Source: Asterochloris sp. CNOR1
Taxonomy: Eukaryota; Chlorophyta; Trebouxiophyceae; Trebouxiales; Trebouxiaceae
Length of the DNA stretch: 64,000 bases
NCBI GenBank assembly: GCA_963969365.1
Contig: OZ017750.1
Span: forward strand, 2,728,001-2,792,000
Direction: 5' to 3'
Below are positions 31,701-42,571 of this stretch, in pieces (position 1 is the stretch's first letter; each line of letters begins with the position of its first letter). The notes below the pieces were generated by a model. It made no database searches. It had not been told where the DNA came from and saw only the letters and a list, made by a program, of their open reading frames with translations. The translations under genes were made by a program, and so were the position numbers.

Positions 31701-34700
31701 GGAGCAGCCAAGCAGGCGAGTCAGCCTGGTGTTCAGGTGAGACGTAGCCTGTGCTGGTGGGGCTGGCCCTTCTCAAGTACAACTTCATGGAGCAGCCAAG
31801 CAGACACGACACCTTTGTGGTCAGGTGGCTTTTAGCCCATCTGCACAGCAATCTGGAGCAGCCAGGCAGACCACCATCTGTTCAGGTGCTGCCGTTTGCA
31901 ATTTGTGAGGGGCAAGCTCAGCGCTCACAAGGTGGAAGTCCCGAGCTAGGCAGTTGCAATGATGGGTAGCACACGAGCTGCCATGCCGGCCTGGCAGGCA
32001 CATGCAGTTGGTGGGCAACTGCAGGTCTCCCACCTGTTGAGCTGGCCGTCCCTGCCTCTTCATCCCCTCAGGCTTGTCACTGCCCAGCCAGCCGCCAGCA
32101 CTGATCAGCTCTTGCTGCCACAGCCGCCAGCCGTTCTGAACTTCTGTGCCTTGCACTCCCACCATGCTACCTCAATGCAGGCCCTCACACCAGCTGCTGG
32201 ACGCCAACATGCCCCAGGTGGGCATCCCCTGCTTTGTCCCCTTGGCCACCCAGACTCTCCGCGCCAGCTACTACTTTGTAATGGTCAACCCCTCCAACGC
32301 CTCAGAAAACAGTCTCTCTAAGCGCGGCAGCATGGAGACTCTGGTCCGCCCACCCTTCCTTGACCTCAGGCTGGGGCCCATGATCAGCCAGACCACCTTT
32401 GGGAGCCTCTTCAGAGGCACCTGGGCAGGGGCAACTGTGGCAGTGAAGGTCAGCATTTGCTGGGGCTTCTGCAGCTGTCTTGTCTGTATCCAGCTGCCCA
32501 TTCTGAGCTCATGCCTATTCAGCACAGCTTGCTGTGGCTTGTAGTCCTGAGCGCCACCCTGTCCAGTGGCAGCGCCTGCATCTTTGATAGCATGACTTTA
32601 TTGCCTGCTCTCTGGAACAGCGACAGGACACTCTGTGCAAGGCACTTCCCCCACAGCTCAAGAGCCTCTGTGGGGTTGCTCAGCCTGCAAGCACATCACC
32701 CAAAAAATGGCCTGCCTGCAGATCGTGGAGTCGCTGCCTCTGACTGGTGATGTCAAAGCTGAGGGGGAGTGTGCAGATGCCGCCAGTGGGGCTGCCCTGT
32801 ACCACCCCAACATTGTGGCCAGCTATGGCCACAGAGTCAGGAAGCTGGAGGTGGTGAGCGACTGCTTGGACTTGGAAACACATCTTTGCAGCCAAATGCT
32901 GGGCCTGCCCTGGGCACACCTCTCTGCGGCCAGCCTAGCAGCCAGATCATATGTGGCTAGCCTCATTTATGTGGCTTGCCTATTGGCCCTCAGAATCCTT
33001 CACTGCCTGTCAAAGCTGATACTGCACTGCCGGCGCCTCCCACACCGTGCAGCACCAGGGGGCCTTCTGAGGGGTCCTGCTGTGCCAAGCCCTGACTCAC
33101 CTGCCAGGCCTGACCCCCGAGCAGCAGGCACCTCATGCCTGCCTGGCGTAGCCATCATGTGCCATGCCATGGGCACTTCAATAAGCCTGCAGCCTTAGCA
33201 GCCCCTCCTGGACTTTTGACACAGGCTGCGCTCTGCAGAGCCACGAGCTGCTCAACAAGCGTGTCACAGAGGACCGCTTGCTCAACATCCTGCACTCTCT
33301 GGCTCAGCAGCCTGGCGGGGGTGAGCAGACGCCACCTGCAGCTGGTCCCACGCCAGCTGGAGGTGGTCCCGCGCCAGCTGGTGGCAGTGGGAGTCATCCT
33401 GTGCAGAGGGCCCTGCTGGAGGCGTGGATGCTCAGGGAGTACTGCGACATGGGAAGCCTCCAGGTCAGGCTCTGCCTTGTGTGTGACTTAGCAACGTGCG
33501 GCACAGCCACAAGCACACAGGTGGGACTGACATTCTGAGCTTTGAGGCTGTGTGCCCAGGTGCACCAACGTGATCGCCTGACAGATCAGGGCATGCTGCA
33601 GCAGGCGGCATGGCAAGCGGGCAGCTGGCTTACGGGATGTGGTGCAAGTCACTCGAAGTTGCAACAAGAGGCCTCTTGAAAATTGATCCCAAAGGGCTTT
33701 GGGCCCTTGTCTCAACCGAGGCTGGCTGCATGCTGGCAGAATGCACTGTCCCAATGCCACCTACCCAGTTCACACAAGGCTCTCTCAGCAGGCCTCCTGG
33801 CAGTTGTGGGATGCAGCTGGGCACATTCAAGCCGCTGACTGGCTGTCCATATGCAGGATGCCATTGACAGAGGCTGGTTCCATGTGCCTGCCTCTGCGCA
33901 GCCTGGCCCGCTGCCAGACCTGCTGAAGGTGCTGGACACGATGCGGGAGATTGCCTCAGCCATTGCCTACATGCACACCAAGGACATCATCCATGGCAAC
34001 CTTACAGGCAGCAGCATCATGCTGTGCAGCAGCCGCAAGGACTCCCGGGGCTTTACTGCCAAGGTGGGTGCCCAGATCCACCAGTCTGACACAACTGTGC
34101 CTGAACAGGTGCGCTGGAGCACCCAGGCCCTGGCCACCTAAATGCTGCACTCAGGCAGTTGCAATATGCCAAGGCTGTTTCTGTGTGGTGTCCCTGGCTT
34201 CATGCAGTGATTTGCACCATGTTCGAGCTTGACTTGATTGATGTCTGAGGGCAGTGCCTCTCTTGATGCAGGTGGCAGATTTTGAGTTGAGCAGGGTCAT
34301 GCACAAGGTCATTGAGAGTGCGAACGTCTACGGAAATGTGAGCTGCACATGCCCTGCTGGCCACTGACATCAAGTGCTCCATTATTGAGATTGAGTGCTC
34401 CATTTCTGACATTCAGTGCTCCATTCTAGCAGTTGACCGCCACACCCTGCCAGACCACAAGCTGTGCTGCTGCAGGTCGCACATATGCCACCTGAACTGG
34501 TCAAGGATGGCAGACTGACTAAGGCGAGCGTTCTCTAGCCTTATGAATGTCACCAGGATGACTTGCTGAGTCTGCTCATGCCTGCAACAAAGCTGCTACA
34601 TCTCAGTGCAGCATGCTGACCTGGGTAGCTGCAGGCTGCTGATGTGTGGAGCTTTGGCGTGCTTCTCTGGGAGATGTACATGGTGAGCCCCTGGTGTGCC

Positions 34701-35163
34701 CCTCAACAAGGGTGTCAGCCTTCGTTCTGTTGGATGCAGGCAGCATTGGCAGCCCTGCACACCTGACGCTCAGATCTTGCCCAGCCCTGCAGAGCTTGTG
34801 CCCACAAGTGTCCCATCCCAACTGGTCTCCTGGGAGTGCTGCAGGGCCAACGCTACTGGAGGTCCTTGAAGGAGGAGGAGATTGTCCGCAACGTGGGCAA
34901 GCTGCACCAGAAGCCTGAGTTCCCAGAGGGCACGCCTGAAGAGTTCAAGGTGAGGCGTGGGCTTGTCTTGCGGCTTCTGCTGTGATGAGCTGCATTTGAC
35001 TGTGGTCTCCTTTGACGCGCAGGCGCCTGCTTCCTGACACCTTTGTTGCCCTGCGTTGCAGCAACTAGCGACCTGGTGCTTGAACGTGAAGCATGAACTG
35101 CGTCCATCATTTGACATGATAGGGAGGGCACTTGCGACCATGGAGGCCATGACTCAGAGCTGA
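28769..35163 (+). CDS. GAF-PAS-type TKL kinase homolog, probable pseudokinase
   Basis: Sixteen exons: 28769-28888, 28991-29197, 29476-29645, 30466-30561, 30732-30864, 31112-31253, 31556-31736, 32181-32448, 32722-32853, 33239-33463, 33857-34063, 34272-34337, 34476-34523, 34635-34682, 34845-34949 and 35062-35163. They join in phase to 749 residues. Residues about 75-240 form a GAF sensor (NEEERLKALRCLGVLDSKRD, then QQRQWFKAAKGFEYGQSTAR and CCLDTKVRQFGAEQYCLLC). Residues about 265-400 look like a PAS-like linker. The kinase domain follows: LDLRLGPMISQTTFGSLFRG, GATVAVK (Lys439), IVASYGHRV, WMLREYCDMGSLQ, VWSFGVLLWEMY, and HELRPSF in subdomain XI. The catalytic loop reads IIHGNLTGSSIML (Asn606 and Ser611, where HGDL..N is expected), and the DFG site is DFE (630-632). 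Only the VAVK lysine is intact, so catalysis is doubtful. Intron 13 is GC-AG (34524-34634). The ligand is unknown. Confidence 0.9.
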
Positions 35164-35509
35164 TGACTCATACAGCTCCTCCCCTAGTGTTGCAATTTTC
35201 AGACAGCTCAGCTTGATCTTGAAGACATTGACCAGTTCAGGCTTGAACCTGCATCAGTGTGTTGCTTGCTCTTATGCGCTATGCTGTTGCACTGAAGCCT
35301 TCAGCTGCTGCAGCTTCGGTGGCCTCTCCAGCAACAACAAATCAACAAATAGGCTCTCAACCCTGACAATGGCAAGGGCGCAAAAGCACCAAGGAAGGTG
35401 CAGCAGCCCACATTCAACTTACAGTTTCCATGGCCATATATGGTCAATGCATTGGGGTCGAATTTTTGTCTTTGACCCCAATGCAAACTGCTACTTGCTG
35501 ATCACCTCG
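35164..35509. other. Intergenic: kinase 3' UTR and TDP2-like promoter
   Basis: No gene seen. Both flanking genes run rightward, so this 346-base stretch holds one 3' end and one promoter. It contains two near-mirror words (gtcaatgcattggggtcgaat and tttgaccccaatgcaaac, 35440-35488) that can form a stem of about 15 bases. Confidence 0.45.
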
Positions 35510-37979
35510 ATGAAACGCAAAGCAGATGAGATAGACCTCACAGCGGACTCCGACGATGAGGATCTGCGCCTGAAGTCATCAGGTCTTTCCCAGAGTACTG
35601 CTCCTTGAATTGTGTATATTATGGGCTCCATGCTGTCCAGGCTGTATGTGACCTTGTCAGCTGCAGTGCATACCTGCTCCAAGGCAGCTGGAGGTTGCAG
35701 AGCTGCTGCACCGGCCACAGCAGTAAATCGGGCCAAGCGCCCTCAAACGCACGTTCCTTCTGATGCTGGATCCAGCAGCCCTCACCACTTAGGTGAGTCA
35801 GAATGAGTGTCCCAGCATAGCACAAACAGAGCATGCTTTGCTGTGGCATGCTGTGAGGCCCTATCAATGCACAAGCAGATGCAGTACACAATCTTCCGTC
35901 TGCTGATAAAGAGCTTGCACATGGGGACCATGAAGGGCACAGACCATTGCATGCCCCTGACAGCCAGTCTGACACAATGCCTGCCTGCAGGCAATCACCT
36001 GCTCCGGGAGTTGCATGAGGCCAGGATGGCAAGGCGGCCCCCTCCCCAGCCGGAGCCAGGCCGCCCCTTCTCCCTGCTGACTTACAATGTGTGGTGAGCC
36101 CCTGCTGTCTCCATTGCTGGCATGTATCCAGCCTGTGCATTGGTGGGCTCGTTATGCTTTGAGACAGGCAGGCGCCCAGCCTGTGCACTGCGGCCATGCT
36201 CTGCAGTCAGGCAGGCTCCCAGAGTAGTCCTTGGTCCTGATTTTATGTTGAGGAAAACCTCCTGCCCAGCATCTTGTGATGCTCTGCATGCGCGGGGTGT
36301 CCCTGCCCAAGGCTGCACTGCCCTTGGCGTCTGGGAGGTGCGCATGAGGGACTCGGCTCTGGAAGGGGCGGCCGATCACTGCCATGCACAGCTAGGTAGC
36401 TGACAGGTCACAAACACAGCATCTTGTCACCAGACATCGCTTCCTGCAGGTTTGAGGACTTGGAGCTACCTGCGCGCATGCACGCCATTGGGGAGCTTAT
36501 GCAGACCCACTGGCCAGACATCATATGCCTGCAGGTGGGTCTAGCATGCTGCAGGGGTGCTCTAGTCTTGCCCCCAGCTGCCTGCAGCATCAGGATGTGC
36601 TCAGGGGCCTTTTTGGCTCTTGGGCCTAATGGATTCTTCCCCAAAGATGACTCTGCTCTGTCGAGCTAAGCAGTGTGGCTGTGGTTGATGTTAGTCGGCC
36701 TAAGGGTCTGTACTTGGTGGGAATTTCAATGGTTCAGACAGTGTACAGCCTGCACTAAAGCACTGCTGCAGGAGGTGACGCCAGCAATTCACAGCCTGCT
36801 GTCTGCCCAGAGCTGGTGGGGCCGGTATGAGGCCAGTGCTTGTAAAGACAACTACTTCACCACCCTGCTCTACAAACGCAGCTGCGGGGAACTGGTTGCA
36901 GGGGAGCAGGAGATGTCCTTCAGCAACTCTGTGATGGGTGAGCCATCATGCACAGCCTGTTGCCTGTGCTCCTGCGCTCTTCAGGTGCATTGCTCGACAG
37001 TCAAGCCTGCTTCATCTTCATGATGACCAGCAGCCAGCCTAGCCAGACTAGAGTTGAAACACAAGCAAAGCACTGACCTTCTTGCATGCTGCACGCTCCT
37101 ATGCATCTGACCAGCAGTCATGTGCACCTGAAGGGCGGGGGCTGCGCCAGGTTGGCCTGAAGATTGGCCCACACACACTGCGTGTGGCCACCTCACACCT
37201 TGAGAGCCCCATCCCCAGGAGGCCGATGTGTCAGGAGCGCCAGCAACAGTGCACTCAGGTCAGGCCCTGGTACTGCTTTCTGGCATGTGAGGTGCTGCTT
37301 TCTGAGGCTTCCAGAGTACTGAATTGGATCAAGGCCTGAGGTAATGCCGCTGGAAGCCCCAGGGTGGTCTGAGGATACACTACCCCAGGTAGTTACAGTC
37401 AGACTCTCCCTCTCCTTGCATCTGTGCGCATCTGCAGGCACTGAAGGAGCTGGACCAGCACAGCAACGCAATTCTGGCGGGAGATCTGAATTGGGATGAT
37501 AAGGCGCAGGGCCTGCTCGCTCTGCCCTCAACCATCTGGTGGGCAGTGCTGCCTTTGCTACCTTGAATTGCTGCCTGCCCTGCGCGCTGTCATGCTAACT
37601 TACAGACATGCCTACAGGCAAGATGTATGGCTGGAGCTGCAGGCTGGCAACGACGGGTTCACCTATGATGGCAGAGCCAATCCAATGCTGGTGCGTGTTG
37701 ACTGTGGCTGTTGGTGTCCTGCACTGCTGTTGTTGTAACATGCCTGACCATGCTGCTTGAATACTGAGAACAGCGCACTTTGTGCTGCAGGCCAACAACC
37801 TCAGGAAGCGTGTGGACAGGGTGCTCTGCAAGCTGGCTGACTGGCGCCCAAGTAGCATCACCATGCTGGGCACCAAGGCCATCAACCCACCTCTTCACTA
37901 TAGGAAGGGCAACAAGCAGCTTCCCATCGCGCCTTCAGATCATTTTGGGCTGCTGGTTCAATTTGAGCCAAAGGCATGA
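35510..37979 (+). CDS. TDP2-like endonuclease/exonuclease/phosphatase-fold phosphodiesterase
   Basis: Predicted Mg2+-dependent phosphodiesterase of the EEP fold, closest in texture to tyrosyl-DNA phosphodiesterase 2. Nine exons: 35510-35582, 35667-35792, 35991-36093, 36450-36534, 36772-36937, 37134-37258, 37438-37538, 37618-37690 and 37791-37979. They join in phase to 346 residues. Catalytic-site motifs appear in order: LLTYNVWFED (Asn), IICLQEVTP (Glu), VATSHLESP, ILAGDLNWDD (Asp/Asn) and APSDHFGLLV (Asp-His). The N-terminus MKRKADEIDLTADSDDED pairs a basic stretch with an IDLT core followed by acids, which is the usual form of a SUMO-interaction motif. TDP2 removes topoisomerase II adducts from DNA 5' ends; here that role is inferred. 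The stop lies 59 bases from the stop of the convergent golgin-like gene. Confidence 0.9.
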
Positions 37980-38038
37980 GCGCCAACATGAGCATTGTAC
38001 ACCAAAAAAGAGACAGGGGAAGACTGCCAGTAAGGCAA

Positions 38039-41000
38039 TCAAGCTGCTGCAGTTTTCATTGAGCAGAAAGCATTACTTGTAAGGGCAATGTACACTAGAA
38101 GGTGCAGGACAATGAGGTAGCCAATGATAAAATACTTTCTCTGAGCCAGGATTGCTCCCATGACACTGGGAATTAGGGACTGACGAGTCACACCATCGTC
38201 TGCTGCAGCAGCCCCCTGCTCCACGTCAGGGACAGTCCGCCGCTTGTGCACAAGCTTGCCTTCGCCTCCTCTGGTCAGCATGGCGACCTGCCAAGACAGC
38301 TGCTGGTTTGTTTTCTCCAAGGTCGTCACCTTTGCTGCCTGCAGCAAGACAAAGCACAACAGGGACCTGAGGCTGCCCAGGTCTTGTGCAGATCTCATGT
38401 CCACCTAGCAGCAGCAGAGCACCAAGGTATGGGCTGACAGGATGTCTGACCTGCACTGCAGCAGCAGCAGCCACCCGCTTGTCTGCCTCTGCCAGCCTCG
38501 ACCTCAGCAGCTCCAGTTCCTGTTGCAGCTCTTCAGGCGAGATCGTTCCTTCCTCAGCAGGTGCCTCCGCAGGTGGGGTTTCCATGGAGATTCTCTGTTG
38601 CAGTGGTGAGGACACAGGGGTCGCCTTGATAGGGGTGGGCTCCTGCATTGCAGACAATGCAGGATGGCAGGGGGCTGGCTTGTGGTAGGAGAGCCACAGG
38701 GGGCAGCAGTATCTCAAATGGGCAGCCTGCGGGCTGTCTTGCACTTAGCTGGCAGTCTTTTGCACCATAGGCAGAGCCTGGCAAACAGACATGCAGGCCT
38801 TGAAGGGGGGGCCCTCAGACCTGGGGTGGCTCAGAGGCTGCTGGCCTGCTCCAGGGAGAAACGGCAGCCTCTCTGAGCTGCCTCTGGGTCGCGTCCAGCT
38901 GCTCCTGCAGCTCCTTCTGCTGCTGCTTGCTCTCCTCTAGAGCATCGCTGGCTGCCTTCAGCTGCTTATGTACATGGGCGTGCTCTGTCTGAAGCTGCTC
39001 AAGTTGCGCACTGAAGTCAGTGTGCTTATTCTGCTCCGCTGCAAGACTGGATCTGAGCCGCCCCACCTCCTGCTGTGCCTGCAGAAGCAGCTCTAGGCCT
39101 TGCGCCAGCAGCTGATACCAGAGCCAGCCAGTCGCACAGCACTCGAGGAGTGCTGTCCATGCAGGCTGCTGCTGTTGCAGAGCACCGCCTGTGCCCACCT
39201 GTGCAGCCAGCTGCTCTGCTATGCAGGCCCTATCTTGCGCAGCTGCCAACTCTGCAGCTGCAGCCTCTGTGTCCTCGACAGCTTGTGCTGCCTGACTCTC
39301 AAGCCGTGCTGCGGCCTCTGCAGCGGCCACCAGTGCCTGCTGCTGCGCCTCAGTCAGCTGCTGCTCCAGCGCCTGGATCTGGTTCTTCAGGCCCTGCTCC
39401 TTCTTGGCAAAAACCCTGTGGATGGAGGCAAAGCGCTGCTTGCGCTGCTCATCCTCGGTCCTGCAGGCAGGAAATCCAGGAACCCATGGCACACATTGCA
39501 GAGGACGGGCTGATGAGGCGATTCAACAGCCTTGTGAGGCACTCACGGCCAAGGACGGACCTCAGCGCCCTCAGCAAGCGGTGTGTGACTGGCAAACAAA
39601 GCCAGCTCATGCATACCAGCATATCCAGACACAGAGCAGCACAAACCGCCACTTGAATACATACAAGCACGCTAAGGGCGGCAGCACGGCAACAAACTCT
39701 GCCCACTGCAGCAGGAAGGCGCTACATGCCCCGCCTGTCCCAGCCAGCAAGGCCACACATGGCACCGGGTAGTGCAAGACTGAGTCATGCATTGGTCTCA
39801 CACCTGATCTGCTCCAGCTGGGCCCCAAGATCCTGCGCCTGCTGTTGCGCCTCCTGGGCCACCTGGGCAGCCCTCTGCTCACTTTCTAGGGCTTCGTCCA
39901 GCCGCCTGTCTGCTGCCTTGGCAGCGTCCTCTGCAGCTGCAACACGCTCCTGCAGGCAGTACTCCCATGTCACAAATCATCAGCATCCTCTGCAGCTGCC
40001 TGTGCCATGCTGGCATTGCTCTCAATAGCAGGCAGGGGGGCTGCCCTGGCATCCTCCTCTGCAGCTTGCTGTTCTTGCACATGTTCCAGGGACAACATGC
40101 ACAGTGAAAGTCAGTGCCCATGCATGACTGAAGCCGGATTGGCATGTGCAGGAGGATCTTGGGGCAATTAACACCTGAGCAGCACTGCTGTCCAGATTGC
40201 TGCGTGCTGCGGCTGCCTCCTTGAGCTGGGCGATCTCAGAGTCCCTGTCACCCTGGGTGGCCAAGGACTGCCTCAGTTTCGCCTCCAGAGCCTTGATGCT
40301 CTTAATCTGCCTTCCACTCTCCTCAGCTGAGTCACGCAGGTGCTGCTTCAGGTCGCTGCACTGCTGCTGTAAGTGGGCCAGCTCCTCCGCATGCCGGTCT
40401 GGCTGTCCCTGCAGAGAGATCAGGTCATTCAACGCTGTAGATGTCAGTCAACATGATGTAGAAAGATCTGTCCTTGGAGCAGTGCAGACCAGCACTGTGC
40501 CCCTCATAGTGCAGCCGTACAGCAGTGTGTGGCCCTGTAGCTCCCTGGGCCCACCACATGATGCCCACAGAGGCCTAGCCTTCTGTCGAAAAACAAATAC
40601 AGCCCCAACACCTGCAGGCACTGCCACCACGGGCAGTGGCCCCAAGCTTGAGGAAAGCTCCCCTGCAAGGCCCCAGGAGGAGCCTGCTCATCACCCATCC
40701 TGGATGCCCGATCTGCAAGTCCCACCCAGAGGGACCCTCCACGCCTGCAGACCCATGCCCCATGCTCCTGGCGCAGCATGGAGAACAAAGGAAACAGATT
40801 GATGCCCTTGCAGGCGACCCCCTGTCTCCTGCCTCAAGCTCAGCACAGTCCTGCAGCACCTAAAACCCTCAGCACGGACTTGCAGGAAGCCTGCCGCTAC
40901 CTGCCCCTGGACACCCTGTCCAGTCCCGGTCGGCGCCCCAGCATGCATGCATGGCCTACCAGCCCGCTGCAACTTGTCTTTGGCTGTGCATGGGGCTGCC

Positions 41001-42437
41001 ACCCCAGCGCACCCCTGCTGGCAAAGCTCCTGTCCGATTCTGGTTGCAGATTGACTGCTGAAGGCCCACCCCAAATCTTTGCACCACGCCTGCAGGCACC
41101 CCATAGGGCGCCCCTGACCTCACCTGCTCCTGGCTCAGCACGGACACCTCGCCCTGCAGCCGCGCAACCCGCTTGCGCAGCTCTGCAGCCTCGGCCTGCA
41201 CAGCAGCTGCAGCCTGCTCCGCCCCCTCCTGGCTGGCCTCTGCAGACTGGATACGTTCAGCAGCTGCCTGCATGGCCTCCCGCAGCATCTCTGCCTCCCC
41301 TAGTGCGTCTGCCAAGCTCTGTAGGCAGGTTCAGGGGGGGATGTGGCATGCTGCAGCCTGCAGACCTCAAAAACAGCGCCTGAGGTGATGTGAAGCCGTT
41401 TCTAGTGCCTGCAGGCATGCTCTCTGCATGAGGGAAGGGTCACCAATTGCCACAGCAAGATCAGGAGCACATCTCTTGCTGCGTCAGCTCCTGGAGGCAC
41501 GCAAAAAGCATTGCTGGCATGTCCCAAACCAAAGTGTGGGGAGGCTGTTCCTGGGCCAGCATGAAAATTGAGCAGCAGAAAGCCAGTCGTCAAGGGCCTG
41601 CATAAGGGCGTGGACAGGCTGGTCAGGCACTTGATTCCTAGAGGCCTTCCTATTCCGGCGTCTGCTGAGGAGGACGTGACAGCAGGGTGGGGAGGAATGG
41701 CATACCAGCCAGCACAAAAACAAGCCCTGCCTGCTGGTCTCCCGGATGTCCCTCTGAGTGCTCTTTCTCTGGCTGTTGGCCGCCAGGTCCTTCCTGAGAA
41801 GGCTGAAGCTGCCCTCTGCACCACAAGAAGCAATCTTTTAGGAGAAAGTGCTGCCCCGTGCCAGGCTTGACTCCCACCGACATGCCACCACTTTGCTAGA
41901 GGGTCAATCCAGATAGCTGCTGCTGCCACAATCAAGGTGCTCTATGTAACGAGGCTGCCTTGCTGCATCTCAAAGGCGCTGCAGCTTCATCACCTAAGAT
42001 GAGTGATCTCCTGCCGCTGCTGCTCCCCCTCCTGCCGCAAGGCGTTCAGCTCAGCCTGTAGTTGTGTGAGCTGCGCCTGGGCGTCATCACTGTGCTGCTG
42101 CAGCTCCTGCTCCCTGCTCTGAGCCTCGAGCTTGGTCTGCCTGAGCTGCTCCTCCAGGGCTTTGCCTTTGCGCACTGCAGTGGTTCCAGAGACAGTGGCG
42201 CTCATAGACAATCAGCAGGGAAGCTCTTTTGCAGGGAACAGTCTTCAGCTGCAAGGGCATCTGAAGCCTGTAGGGGAAATGAACAAGATTCGCGGAAGCT
42301 CCTGGATGAGGGCAACACCAGGGTCCTGGGTGTTGGACAGCAGTGCAGCCATAGGGTGGCATACCTGCATTCCTCAGCTTGTTCCTGATGCCAGCCAACT
42401 CTTCCTTCATCTGCTCATCAGGTGAAGCTTCTGCCAT
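38039..42437 (-). CDS. Golgin-like coiled-coil protein with C-terminal membrane anchor
   Basis: Exons: 42437-42365 (ATG at 42437), 42174-41994, 41318-41124, 40408-40175, 39949-39804, 39460-39199, 39078-38821, 38642-38451 and 38338-38039. All phases agree except between 41994 and 41318, where one ex on of length 3n+1 is missing from my model. The product, at least about 610 residues, is almost entirely coiled coil, for example KALEEQLRQTKLEAQSREQE and EEQLDATQRQLREAA-like heptads. A Pro-rich break (EPTPIKATPVSSPL) precedes a last coil (VTTLEKTNQQLSWQVAMLTR). The C-terminus has RKYFIIGYLIVLHLLVYIAL, a single hydrophobic span ending about 14 residues before the stop. This tail-anchored layout and the LHLLV pattern resemble golgin-84 and CASP tethers of the Golgi. 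Golgi location is inference. Confidence 0.75.
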
Positions 42438-42571
42438 CTCACCAGCTTAGCCTGGCCAAACTCAAAGGCAGTCCTCCAGGGGAGGAGAGCTTCATGCAGG
42501 ACACAAAGACAAAAGGGTGCTAGGTTTTTGAGTGGCCCAACACGGCTTCAGCTGTGCAGGCTTTTGCTGAG
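42438..42571. promoter_or_regulatory. 134-bp divergent promoter, golgin-like / 2OG oxygenase
   Basis: The two start codons are only 134 bases apart and point away from each other. Either the core promoters overlap or an unseen non-coding first exon exists for one gene. A gtgcag immediately before the plus-strand ATG could be a splice acceptor, which would place the true 5' end further left, inside the golgin gene. Confidence 0.5.
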
